Part shown: in pieces, positions 41,418 to 49,593 of the stretch | How positions within the stretch are numbered: position 1 is the first letter of the stretch | Layout: every line of letters starts with the position of its first letter | Position numbers and translations under genes: made by a program | Notes under the pieces: generated by a model | Told to the model about the DNA's origin: nothing | Seen by the model: the letters and a program-made list of their open reading frames with translations, nothing else | Database searches by the model: none | Source: Microbacterium profundi | Lineage (GTDB): Bacteria > Actinomycetota > Actinomycetes > Actinomycetales > Microbacteriaceae | Length of the DNA stretch: 64,000 bases | Assembly: GCF_000763375.1 (NCBI RefSeq) | Contig: NZ_JPSY01000001.1 | Location: 744,001-808,000 of the forward strand | Direction: 5' to 3'

Positions 41418-42632
41418 TCAGTAGGACTTGCGTCCCGCGTTCGCCTGCAGCCAAGGGAGCGGGTCGATCGTCGAGTCGTTGACGATGAGCTCGAAGTGCA
41501 TGTGCGCACCGTACGAGCGACCGGTGTTTCCGACCAGTCCGACGATGTCTCCGACCTTGACCTTATCGCCGGGCGCGACCCGCAGCGAGCCGTACTGCAT
41601 GTGCGAGTAATGGCTGGTGATCAGCACACCGTCGATGACGTGATCGATGTAGACCGTGACGCCGTAGTTGCCGCCGGACTCCGTCGCGATGCGCACCGTT
41701 CCGTCGGCGATCGCCTGCGCTGGTGCTCCGTTGCCGGGCACGAGGTCGAGCCCCTCGTGCAGGCGTCCGTCACGCATCCCGTACCCGTAGGTCATGCCGA
41801 CGCCGACGACGAACGGCCACTGGATGGCCGCCGTCGGGTCGTTCGTGTACACAGAGTTCGAATAGGCGATGCCCTGCTCCGCAGCGAGGTCACCGAGCGA
41901 GAGCGTCGAGAAATTCTCCGCCCGCTGGATCGCGTCGTTGCGCACATCGGACGATGCGACATACGCCTGGATCTCGTCGTCGGAGACAGCGGATGCCGTG
42001 CCCTCCGACGCGGCGACAAGTGAAGTCGCCGACTGCACCGAAATGCCCTGAGCCGCGGCGACAGCCTCAGCGGGCAGCGTCATGGAGACGGCGAGCAGCC
42101 CCACGATACCCATCATGCTCACCGTGGCTCCGGCTGCGACGAGTTTGCGACGCGATCGGGCCTTGCGCGGAGCGACGTGGACGGTGGTCGCCTCGGTGGG
42201 AAGCACGCTCTTGACCGGCAGAACGGACTCAGCCACCGCGGGCTGCTCACCCGTCACCGCACGGAACGCGCGGGATGCCGCGACGAACGTGTCAACATCG
42301 GCATCGGCATCCGCATCCGCATCCGCATCCGCATCCGTCGATGATTTCACGACTCCGATGACCGGCTCTCGCCCGATCTCGGCGTCAGCCGTCGATTCGA
42401 CGACGACGGGAGCATCGGCCACAGCGTCGTCGACGCTCTTGACTCCGACGCTCTGAGGCGCGACGACCTGAGATTCAGCCGTCACGCCACGGAGGCGATC
42501 ACGCGCAGCTCGACGTGAGAGGACCGGCACGACGACCTCGATCGAGGAGGTCTCCTTCTGCACACCTGCCAGTGTCACCGAATCCGCAGCCTGGCGACGG
42601 CTGGAGCGGCGCGTGGGCGCAGGCGCAGCCAT
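41418..42632 (-). CDS. Membrane-anchored M23 metallopeptidase
   Basis: 404 residues from ATG 42632; the frame also continues 40 codons upstream. A basic cytoplasmic region carries a (DA)n tract, one membrane helix follows at about residues 165-190 ('SMMGIVGLLAVSMTLP'), and the M23 domain carries the Zn ligands 'LHEGLDLVPG' and 'YGAHMHFELIVN'. It should trim peptidoglycan at the outer surface. Tandem 21-bp direct repeats at 42715-42756 lie upstream and suggest control by an OmpR-type response regulator such as MtrA. Confidence 0.88.
   Translation of the reverse strand: MAAPAPTRRSSRRQAADSVTLAGVQKETSSIEVVVPVLSRRAARDRLRGVTAESQVVAPQSVGVKSVDDAVADAPVVVESTADAEIGREPVIGVVKSSTDADADADADADADVDTFVAASRAFRAVTGEQPAVAESVLPVKSVLPTEATTVHVAPRKARSRRKLVAAGATVSMMGIVGLLAVSMTLPAEAVAAAQGISVQSATSLVAASEGTASAVSDDEIQAYVASSDVRNDAIQRAENFSTLSLGDLAAEQGIAYSNSVYTNDPTAAIQWPFVVGVGMTYGYGMRDGRLHEGLDLVPGNGAPAQAIADGTVRIATESGGNYGVTVYIDHVIDGVLITSHYSHMQYGSLRVAPGDKVKVGDIVGLVGNTGRSYGAHMHFELIVNDSTIDPLPWLQANAGRKSY
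42301..42339. repeat. Hexanucleotide coding microsatellite (GCATCC)n
   Basis: About six GCATCC/GCATCG units in a row, encoding an alternating Asp-Ala tract in the M23 peptidase. In-frame unit changes would alter only the tract length. Confidence 0.85.
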
Positions 42633-42714
42633 AGGGGTGTCAAGGGGCAAAACGGGTTCTCTCGGGGTTCGCGCTGGGGGCTGAAGACCTTCGAAGTTCG
42701 GGTCGAACGAAGGT

Positions 42715-42756
42715 AATGATCGCGTAAACACTATCAATGATCGCGTAAACACTATC
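42715..42756 (-). promoter_or_regulatory. Two perfect tandem 21-bp direct repeats upstream of M23 gene
   Basis: Units 42715-42735 and 42736-42756 are identical. On the minus strand each contains TGTTTACGCGATCAT. The 21-bp period (two helical turns) is typical of tandem binding by OmpR/PhoB-type regulators. The repeats lie 80-125 bp upstream of the ATG at 42632. Confidence 0.65.
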
Positions 42757-42788
42757 GTGGTCGTACTGAGAATGCCATGTACAGATCC

Positions 42789-43583
42789 TCAAATCTCCTT
42801 GTCGAGGACCCCGGTGATCCGAGCGTGCAACGGCGCTCCAGCAGCGATCAGCATCGGACGAGCGGATGCCGTGTCCAGCCGAGTCACGATCCCTCCCGCT
42901 TCGGTGACCAGAAGCGACCCAGCCGCGAAGTCCCACGGACTCAGTCCTCGCTCGAAGTAGCCGTCCAACCTCCCGGCCGCCACGTAGCTGAGATCGAGCG
43001 CCGCCGATCCGCCCCTGCGCAGGTCCCGCGCGAGCGGCATTACCTGCCGCACGGTCAGCAGGTCGCCGTCGTGCGTCGACGGGTCGTAGCCGAAGCCGGT
43101 CGCCAGCAACCCGCCCGCCGGCGTCTCCGAGGTGACGGCGAGCCGCGCGTCATCGAGCCATGCGCCCTCGCCGCGGCCGGCAGTGAACAGCTCGCCGAGC
43201 ACGGGCGCGTAGACGGCCGCGGCGAGCGGTCGCCAATTGTTCGGATCGGCGCCGCCCTCGACCGCCGCGATGCTCACGCAGTAGGCGGGCAGGCCGTACG
43301 CGTAGTTCACGGTGCCGTCTATCGGGTCGACCACCCAGGTCACTCCGGTCGTGCCGTCGCCACCACCGGACTCCTCACCGAGGAACCCGTCACCAGGACG
43401 CTCGGCGTCCAGCCGTGCGCGGATCAGCGCCTCGACCTCGCGGTCGGCCTCGGTGACGATGTCGGCGAGCGTCGACTTCGTGGCCGCGAGGGCGAACCCA
43501 GCAGACCTTCGGAGCCGTGCGAGCTCGCCCGCCTCGCGGGCGATGTCGGCAGCGAGTTCCTTCAGCTGCGATGCCGAGGTCAC
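42789..43583 (-). CDS. Inositol monophosphatase family phosphatase
   Basis: 264 residues. Mg-binding and catalytic motifs are all present: 'FLGEES', 'WVVDPIDGTVNYAYGLP', and 'GLSPWDFAAGSLLVTEAGG'. The family hydrolyses inositol-1-phosphate, histidinol-phosphate, FBP or PAP. The substrate is not decided by these motifs. The GTG start overlaps the stop of the upstream proline-rich membrane protein gene (GTGA). Confidence 0.9.
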   Translation of the reverse strand: MTSASQLKELAADIAREAGELARLRRSAGFALAATKSTLADIVTEADREVEALIRARLDAERPGDGFLGEESGGGDGTTGVTWVVDPIDGTVNYAYGLPAYCVSIAAVEGGADPNNWRPLAAAVYAPVLGELFTAGRGEGAWLDDARLAVTSETPAGGLLATGFGYDPSTHDGDLLTVRQVMPLARDLRRGGSAALDLSYVAAGRLDGYFERGLSPWDFAAGSLLVTEAGGIVTRLDTASARPMLIAAGAPLHARITGVLDKEI

Positions 43584-44809
43584 AGCGGCGGCGCGGGGGG
43601 CGGCGGCGGGAACGCACCGGGCGCGGCCGGCGGCACGTTCGGAGCCGGCGGCGCATCCGGAGCCGGCGGTGCATCCGGAGCCGGCGGCGCATCCGGAGCC
43701 GGCGGTGCATCCGGAGCCGGCGGTGCATCCGGAGCCGGCGGTGCATCCGGAGACGGCGGCAGGTCGGGAACGGGCGGGACGTCGGGTGCCGGGGGAACGT
43801 TCAAAACGGACGTGTCGCCGGCGATGCCGTCGGGAGCGGCCGGCGCCCCGGCAGGCGGAACCGGCAGACCATCGGGTCCGATCGGAGCATCAGGAGACGA
43901 GACGAACCCCTGCTGCGGAGGCGACGGCGTGTACGACTGCTCGTAGTACTGATTCGGTTCCAGGAACTGGCTCTGCTGAGCCGTCGGGTAGCCGGTGTAG
44001 TAGGCGTTCCAGTCCGGCGAGCCGTCCTGCAGCACCGGAAGCGGCGTCACGCCGTCGGCATAGGTCGGCCACTGCTGCTGAATCGGCTGCTGTTGAGCGG
44101 GCTGCTGGACCGGTGCCGCAATCGCCGCGGCGGAGCCGTAGGTCTGAGGCGCGTAGTAGCCGACGGGCGCCGCAGGCGCCTTCTTCGGAGCGAACAACGC
44201 GTTCAGCAGCGGGATCAGTGTCGTACCGACCGCTGCGAGGATCGCGAGCGCGACGACGATGCGCCAGTAGAGGTCGCCGTAGCGGAAGGTGTCGGGGAGC
44301 GTGAGATAGATGATGAGCATCGCGACCAGCAGCACGAGAACCGCGATCGTCACGTAGTAGATGACCGTGGTGAACGTCGTGATGTAGCGCTTGACCGCAG
44401 GAGTGAACAGTCGCACGTGCAGCAGCGCGAGTTGCAGCACGCCGATCACGAGCAGCAGCATGAAGAAGCGCCCGACGCCACCGGCGTACTCCCCCGGCTC
44501 TTCCGGCAGCCAGATCTTGATGGCGCCGACCAGCAGCGCGACGATCCAGGTGATCATGCTCGCAAGGGCCAGCCAGTCCGGCCTCTTCGGCGCGAGACCC
44601 GCCTCGAGGATCGCGATCCCGGCGAATCCCGCGAGCAGCAGGATCGTCAGGAAGGCGCGGCCGACGATGCCGTCCTGATCACCGATCAGCACCCACACCA
44701 CGCAGACGAGCGCTGCCGCGATCAGCGCACCGATGGCGATCCAGATCGCCCCTCGGATCAACAGGGAGGCGTTCGTCTCCCCCTTGGTTTCCGTGCTGAC
44801 CTCTGACAT
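43580..44809 (-). CDS. Membrane protein with proline-rich repeat tail
   Basis: 409 residues. Six hydrophobic helices occupy about residues 18-210. A cytoplasmic tail follows that is Gln/Tyr/Pro rich and then strictly repetitive (PPAPDA units, from six 18-bp repeats at 43653-43760). Family not recognised. Pro-rich tails of this kind often dock cell-division or wall-synthesis proteins, but that is only a suggestion. GAGGGGAA precedes the ATG. Coupled to the downstream IMPase gene. Confidence 0.75.
   Translation of the reverse strand: MSEVSTETKGETNASLLIRGAIWIAIGALIAAALVCVVWVLIGDQDGIVGRAFLTILLLAGFAGIAILEAGLAPKRPDWLALASMITWIVALLVGAIKIWLPEEPGEYAGGVGRFFMLLLVIGVLQLALLHVRLFTPAVKRYITTFTTVIYYVTIAVLVLLVAMLIIYLTLPDTFRYGDLYWRIVVALAILAAVGTTLIPLLNALFAPKKAPAAPVGYYAPQTYGSAAAIAAPVQQPAQQQPIQQQWPTYADGVTPLPVLQDGSPDWNAYYTGYPTAQQSQFLEPNQYYEQSYTPSPPQQGFVSSPDAPIGPDGLPVPPAGAPAAPDGIAGDTSVLNVPPAPDVPPVPDLPPSPDAPPAPDAPPAPDAPPAPDAPPAPDAPPAPDAPPAPNVPPAAPGAFPPPPPAPPL
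43653..43760. repeat. Six tandem 18-bp coding repeats
   Basis: Unit GCATCCGGAGCCGGCGGT, nearly perfect six times, encoding PPAPDA on the minus strand. Confidence 0.9.
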
Positions 44810-44904
44810 GGCGTTCCCCTCTTCGGCCGACTGCTCTCATCCTGCCACGCCGTGCGGCGCGCGCGCAGGGCTCGCCGCCGGCCTGTGGGCAACTCGCGCT
44901 GAAC

Positions 44905-45702
44905 TCAGCGTGCCTTCTTCGCGGATGCTGCGGCGAACGCCGCGACGCGAGCCTTGGCATCCGGAGTCTCGAAAGCCGCGCCGATCGAACGTGCCTCTTC
45001 ATCGAGCTGCTCGGCGAACGTGCGCTCGGGACGCGAGCGGACCAGCCGCTTCGCCTGCCCGTATGCGCCCGCGGCACCAGCGAGCCAGAAGCGTGCCACC
45101 TGCTCCGCGCGTTCGCGCACGCGATCGGCCTCGTCCGCAGCATCCGCACCGCTCACGACCTCGGCGACCAGGCCCCATTCCTGCGCTTCCTCCGCGCTCA
45201 AGAGGCGATCCTGCAGCACCAACTGCAGCGCGCGCCGCTGTCCCACGGCGGCGGCGAGCTGCGCAGATACCGAGAGGTCGGGGGTGAGGCCGATGTTCGC
45301 GTAGAGGCTGCCGATCTTGGACCGCCCGCCGACGACCGCGTAGTCGGAGCAGAGCAGGATGCCGAGGCCGCCGCCCGCCGTCGTACCGTGTGCTGCGGCG
45401 ACCACCGGGATGGCCGACTGCGTGAGCGCACGGATGCCGACGTTGATCACTTCGGCGAGGTCGGCGATGTCGGATCCTGCGCCCATCGTGGTCGCCATGT
45501 CGAGCACGTCGCCACCGGCGCAGAAGGCCGGACCGGACGCATCCAGCAGGATCGCCTTGACGTCATCGCGCGAGGTCGCCTCACTCGTCACATCGCGCCA
45601 GGCCCTGGCAAGATCCGCATTGAACGCGTTGAGACGTGTCGGACGATTCAGCGTCAGCCGCGCCAGTCCGTCGTCGACCGAGAACAGGATGGGATCGCTC
45701 AT
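44905..45702 (-). CDS. Enoyl-CoA hydratase/isomerase family protein
   Basis: 265 residues. Crotonase fold with oxyanion-hole segments 'AFCAGGDVLDMA' and 'AAHGTTAGGGLGILLCSDY'. 'RPTRLNAFNADLARAW' is the usual beginning. The Glu normally found after the second segment is not obvious, so it may be an isomerase-type or non-hydratase member. GAAGGAGA precedes ATG 45702. Likely part of fatty-acid or amino-acid CoA-thioester metabolism. No other CoA genes are nearby. Confidence 0.87.
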   Translation of the reverse strand: MSDPILFSVDDGLARLTLNRPTRLNAFNADLARAWRDVTSEATSRDDVKAILLDASGPAFCAGGDVLDMATTMGAGSDIADLAEVINVGIRALTQSAIPVVAAAHGTTAGGGLGILLCSDYAVVGGRSKIGSLYANIGLTPDLSVSAQLAAAVGQRRALQLVLQDRLLSAEEAQEWGLVAEVVSGADAADEADRVRERAEQVARFWLAGAAGAYGQAKRLVRSRPERTFAEQLDEEARSIGAAFETPDAKARVAAFAAASAKKAR

Positions 45703-45751
45703 GGCATCTCCTTCGAAGCACAGGGTGAAGTCGTCGCGCCCAGCGTATGGC

Positions 45752-46246
45752 TCAGACCAGCGGCTCCAGAACTCGTTTGGCGAAACCCTCCATACGACGC
45801 CGTGTCCCGTCGAGGCGAACGTCAACTTGGCCGGGGACGCGGATCTCGTTCGGTGCGAGCGGATGCGCGAGCCGCACGTTCTCATGACACGACAGGTCGG
45901 CGCAGATGTAGGTGCCGACGCTGTCGCCACGGCGTCCGGAATCCCCCGCCCGGCGTGCGGAGAACAGGGCGACCTGATTGCCGGGCTGCATCGTGTGGCA
46001 GATGTTGCACATGCCCGTACGTGCAGGTCCGGGGTCGGTGGAGCGCAGTACGACGCCGACGAGGCGCCCGTCGATCTCGACGACGACGCATCCGCGCTTG
46101 CTCGACGCCGGATCGCGCCAGGCGAGGAAATCGTGGAAGTCCCAGTCGACGAGCACGAAGTCGTGCGGCATCTCGATGAGCCGCAACTCCTCCTCCGTGG
46201 CGTTGACGAACGCCCCGCGGACATCGGATTCGGTGAGCGCTCGCAT
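45752..46246 (-). CDS. FBP-domain (treble-clef zinc finger) protein
   Basis: 164 residues. Four Cys in two pairs ('GMCNICHTM' and 'YICADLSCHENVR') form the treble-clef zinc site of the FBP C-terminal family, also seen near EF-G-binding proteins. Those relatives can bind EF-G and affect fusidic acid tolerance, but this cannot be inferred from sequence alone. It lies just downstream of the GH32 operon. Confidence 0.8.
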   Translation of the reverse strand: MRALTESDVRGAFVNATEEELRLIEMPHDFVLVDWDFHDFLAWRDPASSKRGCVVVEIDGRLVGVVLRSTDPGPARTGMCNICHTMQPGNQVALFSARRAGDSGRRGDSVGTYICADLSCHENVRLAHPLAPNEIRVPGQVDVRLDGTRRRMEGFAKRVLEPLV

Positions 46247-46295
46247 CGAACCAGTCTATGAAACCAGCGGAGCACGAGCGCCCGCCGTCGCCTGC

Positions 46296-47804
46296 TCAGC
46301 CGATCGGCATGTCGGGTCCGACTGCGTCTGCCACCGCGATCCGTTCGATGTGCACCTGCCCGCCGACACCTTCCACGGCAAGCGCACGGCCGTGCTGCGG
46401 TGCGAGCAGATCGGTGAGCACGCGCGTGCCCCCGTCGGCGAACACCTCGATCGAGGCTCGGTCGAGCCAGATCTCGAGATCGATCAGATTCCCGCCCGCG
46501 ACCGGCATCATCTGGCTGCCGGGGAAGTCATCATGGATCGCGACATTCCCATCGGTGCGACCCACGCTCAACTGACGAGCATCGGCGTCGTATGTCAGCA
46601 TCACTACGCCTTCATCCGCGCCATCGAACCGCAGTCTCAACGCGAACCCGGCAGCGCCGAGGACATCGATGCGCACCGAGATGCGACCGGCATCCGGAAT
46701 CTCCTCGAACACGACGCGCGACCCGGCTACCGGGATGTCCTCCAGGACCCTCTCGTCGGCGAGTTGCACGCTGACGGGCTGCTGACGCAACCGGAGACTT
46801 CCATCCCGGCTCACCAGAGACAGTCGCCGGGGCAGCGTCATCATGGGATGGCGCAGGGTGCCGTCCGCAGCGTGAAGCGATCCGACGTAATCCCAGTTCG
46901 ACATCCACGCGATCAGCGTGCGATCCGCTTGCGCAAGCGCATCGAAGGTGACTCCGGCGTAGCAGTCCCGGCCGAAATCCAGCCAGTCGATCGCGTCGCC
47001 GGTGGCATCGTCATCCGCAGCGAACGTCACCCCGTCGAAGTCTCCGATGAAGTACTGCGTACCGGAGCCACCGGCGATGCCGCCGGGGTTGAGGCTGATC
47101 AGCAGCACCCAGCGCACATCTCCCGGGTCTCCCTCGACCGCGAGTGGGAACAGGTCAGGGCACTCCCACACCCCGTCGACAGCGCGCTGAGGACCGAACG
47201 CCGACAAGAACGTCCAGTTGATGAGGTCATCCGAGCGGTACAGCATCGCCTGGCGGTCCACAGCCTCGACGGCCACCATCACCCAGTACGCCCCGGCCGG
47301 TCCGTCGTAGCGGAACACCTTCGGATCGCGGAAATCACTCGTACCGCGATCGAGCACGGGGTTGCCGGCGTACTTGGTCCACGTCAGGCCGTCATCGATG
47401 CTGTAAGCCAGCGCCTGCGACTGCCTGTTCGGATTCTGCGCCGCCTGCGTGTACAAAGCGACGAGGGCAGGATCGTCAGTCGTGCCGAGCCCCGATGTGT
47501 TGCCGACATCGACGACCACCGAACCCGAGAAGATCTGACCTGCCTCGTCGTCGCGGATCGCGACAGGATGGTGTTCCCAGTCGATCAGGTCAGTGCTCGA
47601 GGCATGCCCCCAGCTCAGATTCGCGTGGACCACGCCCTCCGGGTTGCACTGATAGAACAGGTGATAGCGACCCTTGTGGAAGACGAGCCCGTTGGGGTCG
47701 TTCATCCAGTTCTGCTCCGGTGCGAAATGCAGCAGCGGGCGGGTAGCGGAGGGGGCAGTCACGGACGGTTCCTTGCGTTTCTGGTCGAGGGCGATGGTCG
47801 TCAC
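46296..47804 (-). CDS. Glycoside hydrolase family 32 (fructan/sucrose hydrolase)
   Basis: 502 residues. Signature motifs are the nucleophile region 'QNWMNDPNGLVFHKGRYHLF', 'SDFRDPKVFRYDG' for the RDP stabiliser and 'VWECPDLFPL' for the acid/base EC. A C-terminal beta-sandwich follows. No signal peptide is seen, so it works in the cytosol on an imported beta-fructoside (sucrose, kestose or levan fragments). The GTG start overlaps the stop of the upstream permease gene by 4 bp, which ties it to the ABC importer. Confidence 0.93.
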   Translation of the reverse strand: MTTIALDQKRKEPSVTAPSATRPLLHFAPEQNWMNDPNGLVFHKGRYHLFYQCNPEGVVHANLSWGHASSTDLIDWEHHPVAIRDDEAGQIFSGSVVVDVGNTSGLGTTDDPALVALYTQAAQNPNRQSQALAYSIDDGLTWTKYAGNPVLDRGTSDFRDPKVFRYDGPAGAYWVMVAVEAVDRQAMLYRSDDLINWTFLSAFGPQRAVDGVWECPDLFPLAVEGDPGDVRWVLLISLNPGGIAGGSGTQYFIGDFDGVTFAADDDATGDAIDWLDFGRDCYAGVTFDALAQADRTLIAWMSNWDYVGSLHAADGTLRHPMMTLPRRLSLVSRDGSLRLRQQPVSVQLADERVLEDIPVAGSRVVFEEIPDAGRISVRIDVLGAAGFALRLRFDGADEGVVMLTYDADARQLSVGRTDGNVAIHDDFPGSQMMPVAGGNLIDLEIWLDRASIEVFADGGTRVLTDLLAPQHGRALAVEGVGGQVHIERIAVADAVGPDMPIG

Positions 47805-48646
47805 TTTCCGGCTCCGGCGGTCAGACCCTCACGCAGCGGCTTCTGGCCGAAGATGAACACGAGCAGCGCAGGGATCATCGACAGCACGACGCCGGCGAGC
47901 ACGGTCGAGATGCTTCCTGAGCCGAGGTTTCCCTGCAGCGTCACGAGCCCGAGCGGAAGGGTGAAGTTCTGCTCACTGATCGTCATGATCAGCGGCCGGA
48001 AGAACTCGTTCCAGTGATAGTTGAACGCGAGGATGCCGACGATCGCCAGCCCCGGCGTCGCAAGCGGCAGGTAGACCGCGAAGAACACCCGCCAAGGTCC
48101 CGCACCGTCGATCTCGGCCGCTTCGGCGAGCTCGGCAGGCAGCCCCATGAAGTACTGCCGCATCAGGAAGGTGCCGAACGCCGTAGGGATCATCGGCACG
48201 ATCAGCGCCAGCAGGGTGTCGGCCAGGCCCATGCCGCGCACCAGCATGAAGACCGGCACGATCGTGACCTGCATCGGAACCATCATGGTCGCGAGGATCA
48301 GTCCGAACAGTACCTTCTTGCTGCGGAACTCGAACCGAGCGAAGACGTATCCCGCCATCGCTGCCGTGAGCATCTGGCAGACGGCGATGATGAGAGTCAC
48401 CAGCGCGCTGTTCCAGGTGTAGAGCCAGACCGGGATCTGGCTGAACACATCGGCGAAGGCGCCGAAGCCCGGCTGAGTCACACCGGTGTCGGCATCCGTC
48501 ACGCTCAACGCCGTGACGAGCGTCCACACCACCGGTGCGAGTGTGAAGAAAGCGGCGAGCCCGAGGAGCACGAACTTGCCGATGGAGCCCGCGCGACGCA
48601 TCGGCGAGCGGGTTGCAACTGCTTCGATGGACATGTTCGGCCTCAC
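47801..48646 (-). CDS. Sugar ABC transporter permease (MalG type)
   Basis: 281 residues, six helices, and the EAA loop 'ELAEAAEIDGAGPWRVFFAVYLP' that contacts the ATPase. GTG 48646 overlaps the stop of the partner permease; ATG 48634 is an alternative. No ATPase gene is in this operon, so a shared MsiK-type ATPase encoded elsewhere is expected, as common in actinobacteria. Confidence 0.92.
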   Translation of the reverse strand: MRPNMSIEAVATRSPMRRAGSIGKFVLLGLAAFFTLAPVVWTLVTALSVTDADTGVTQPGFGAFADVFSQIPVWLYTWNSALVTLIIAVCQMLTAAMAGYVFARFEFRSKKVLFGLILATMMVPMQVTIVPVFMLVRGMGLADTLLALIVPMIPTAFGTFLMRQYFMGLPAELAEAAEIDGAGPWRVFFAVYLPLATPGLAIVGILAFNYHWNEFFRPLIMTISEQNFTLPLGLVTLQGNLGSGSISTVLAGVVLSMIPALLVFIFGQKPLREGLTAGAGK

Positions 48647-49593
48647 CCGTAGAAGACGTAGCGCTTGCTGAGCTGGAATTGGGCGGCGGTGACCAGCATG
48701 ATCAACACCGTGAGCACGATCCCGATCGCCGAGGCGAGTCCGAAATCGAGTTGTTGGAAAGCGGATTCGTAGATCACCATCACCGCGGTGCGGGTCTCGT
48801 CGCCCGGCCCGCCCCTGGTGAGGACGTACGGCTGGTCGAAGATCTGCAGCGCGCCGATGATCGCCATCACGCTCGCGACGAGCATGGTCGGGCTCACCAA
48901 CGGGATCGTGATCTGGCGGAACTGCTTCCAGCCCGTGGCCCCGTCAAGTGATGACGCCTCGTAGACCTCTTTCGGAATCGCGGAGACGCCGCCGAGGAAC
49001 AGCAGGAACGTGAAGCCGAAGTTCTGCCAGACATACACCAGCAACACGACGATCTTCGCGCCGAACCCCGTCGTCAGCCAGCCGATCTTGCCGATGCCGA
49101 CCCACCCCAGGATCTCGTTGATCAGCCCGAACTCCTGATTGAACAAGTACGCCATCACGAGCGAGACGGATGCTGCCGACAGGATGAGCGGGAAGAACAG
49201 TGCCGAGCGGAAGAAGGTGCGAAGCCAGTTCGGCATCTTCGACTGCACCAGCACCGCCAGCAGGAGCGCCACCGCGATCTGCAGCGTCACGGCGACGATG
49301 ACGAAGCCGATGGTGTTCAGGAACGACACCCGCACCGTGGGGTTCGCGGCGAGATCGACGAAGTTGCCGAAACCGATGAACTCCGGAGCGGTGATGATGT
49401 CCCAGCGGAAGAATGCCAGCAGGAACGATCCGATGATCGGCACGAAACTGAACAGGCCGAGGCCGATCAGCGTCGGGGCGAGGAACACCCAGATCAGCAG
49501 GCGGCTCCCCTTGCGCTTGTCGGGAGTGCGCCGCGTGCCCTTGGGTACGATCAGGGCGCGAGTGCTCTCGTCGATTGCCGTCAGTGCGGACAT
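48643..49593 (-). CDS. Sugar ABC transporter permease (MalF type)
   Basis: 316 residues, six helices, with the EAA loop 'EVYEASSLDGATGWKQFRQI'. Two adjacent ATGs (49596 and 49593) overlap the stop of the binding-protein gene. GAGGAG sits 6 nt before the second, which is used here. Forms the membrane channel together with the MalG-type permease. Confidence 0.92.
   Translation of the reverse strand: MSALTAIDESTRALIVPKGTRRTPDKRKGSRLLIWVFLAPTLIGLGLFSFVPIIGSFLLAFFRWDIITAPEFIGFGNFVDLAANPTVRVSFLNTIGFVIVAVTLQIAVALLLAVLVQSKMPNWLRTFFRSALFFPLILSAASVSLVMAYLFNQEFGLINEILGWVGIGKIGWLTTGFGAKIVVLLVYVWQNFGFTFLLFLGGVSAIPKEVYEASSLDGATGWKQFRQITIPLVSPTMLVASVMAIIGALQIFDQPYVLTRGGPGDETRTAVMVIYESAFQQLDFGLASAIGIVLTVLIMLVTAAQFQLSKRYVFYG

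Noticed and set aside
45978..48017. A 679-codon plus-strand frame across the GH32 gene
   Set aside because: Antisense to a GH32 gene with all catalytic motifs. The composition is typical of a reverse-frame artefact.
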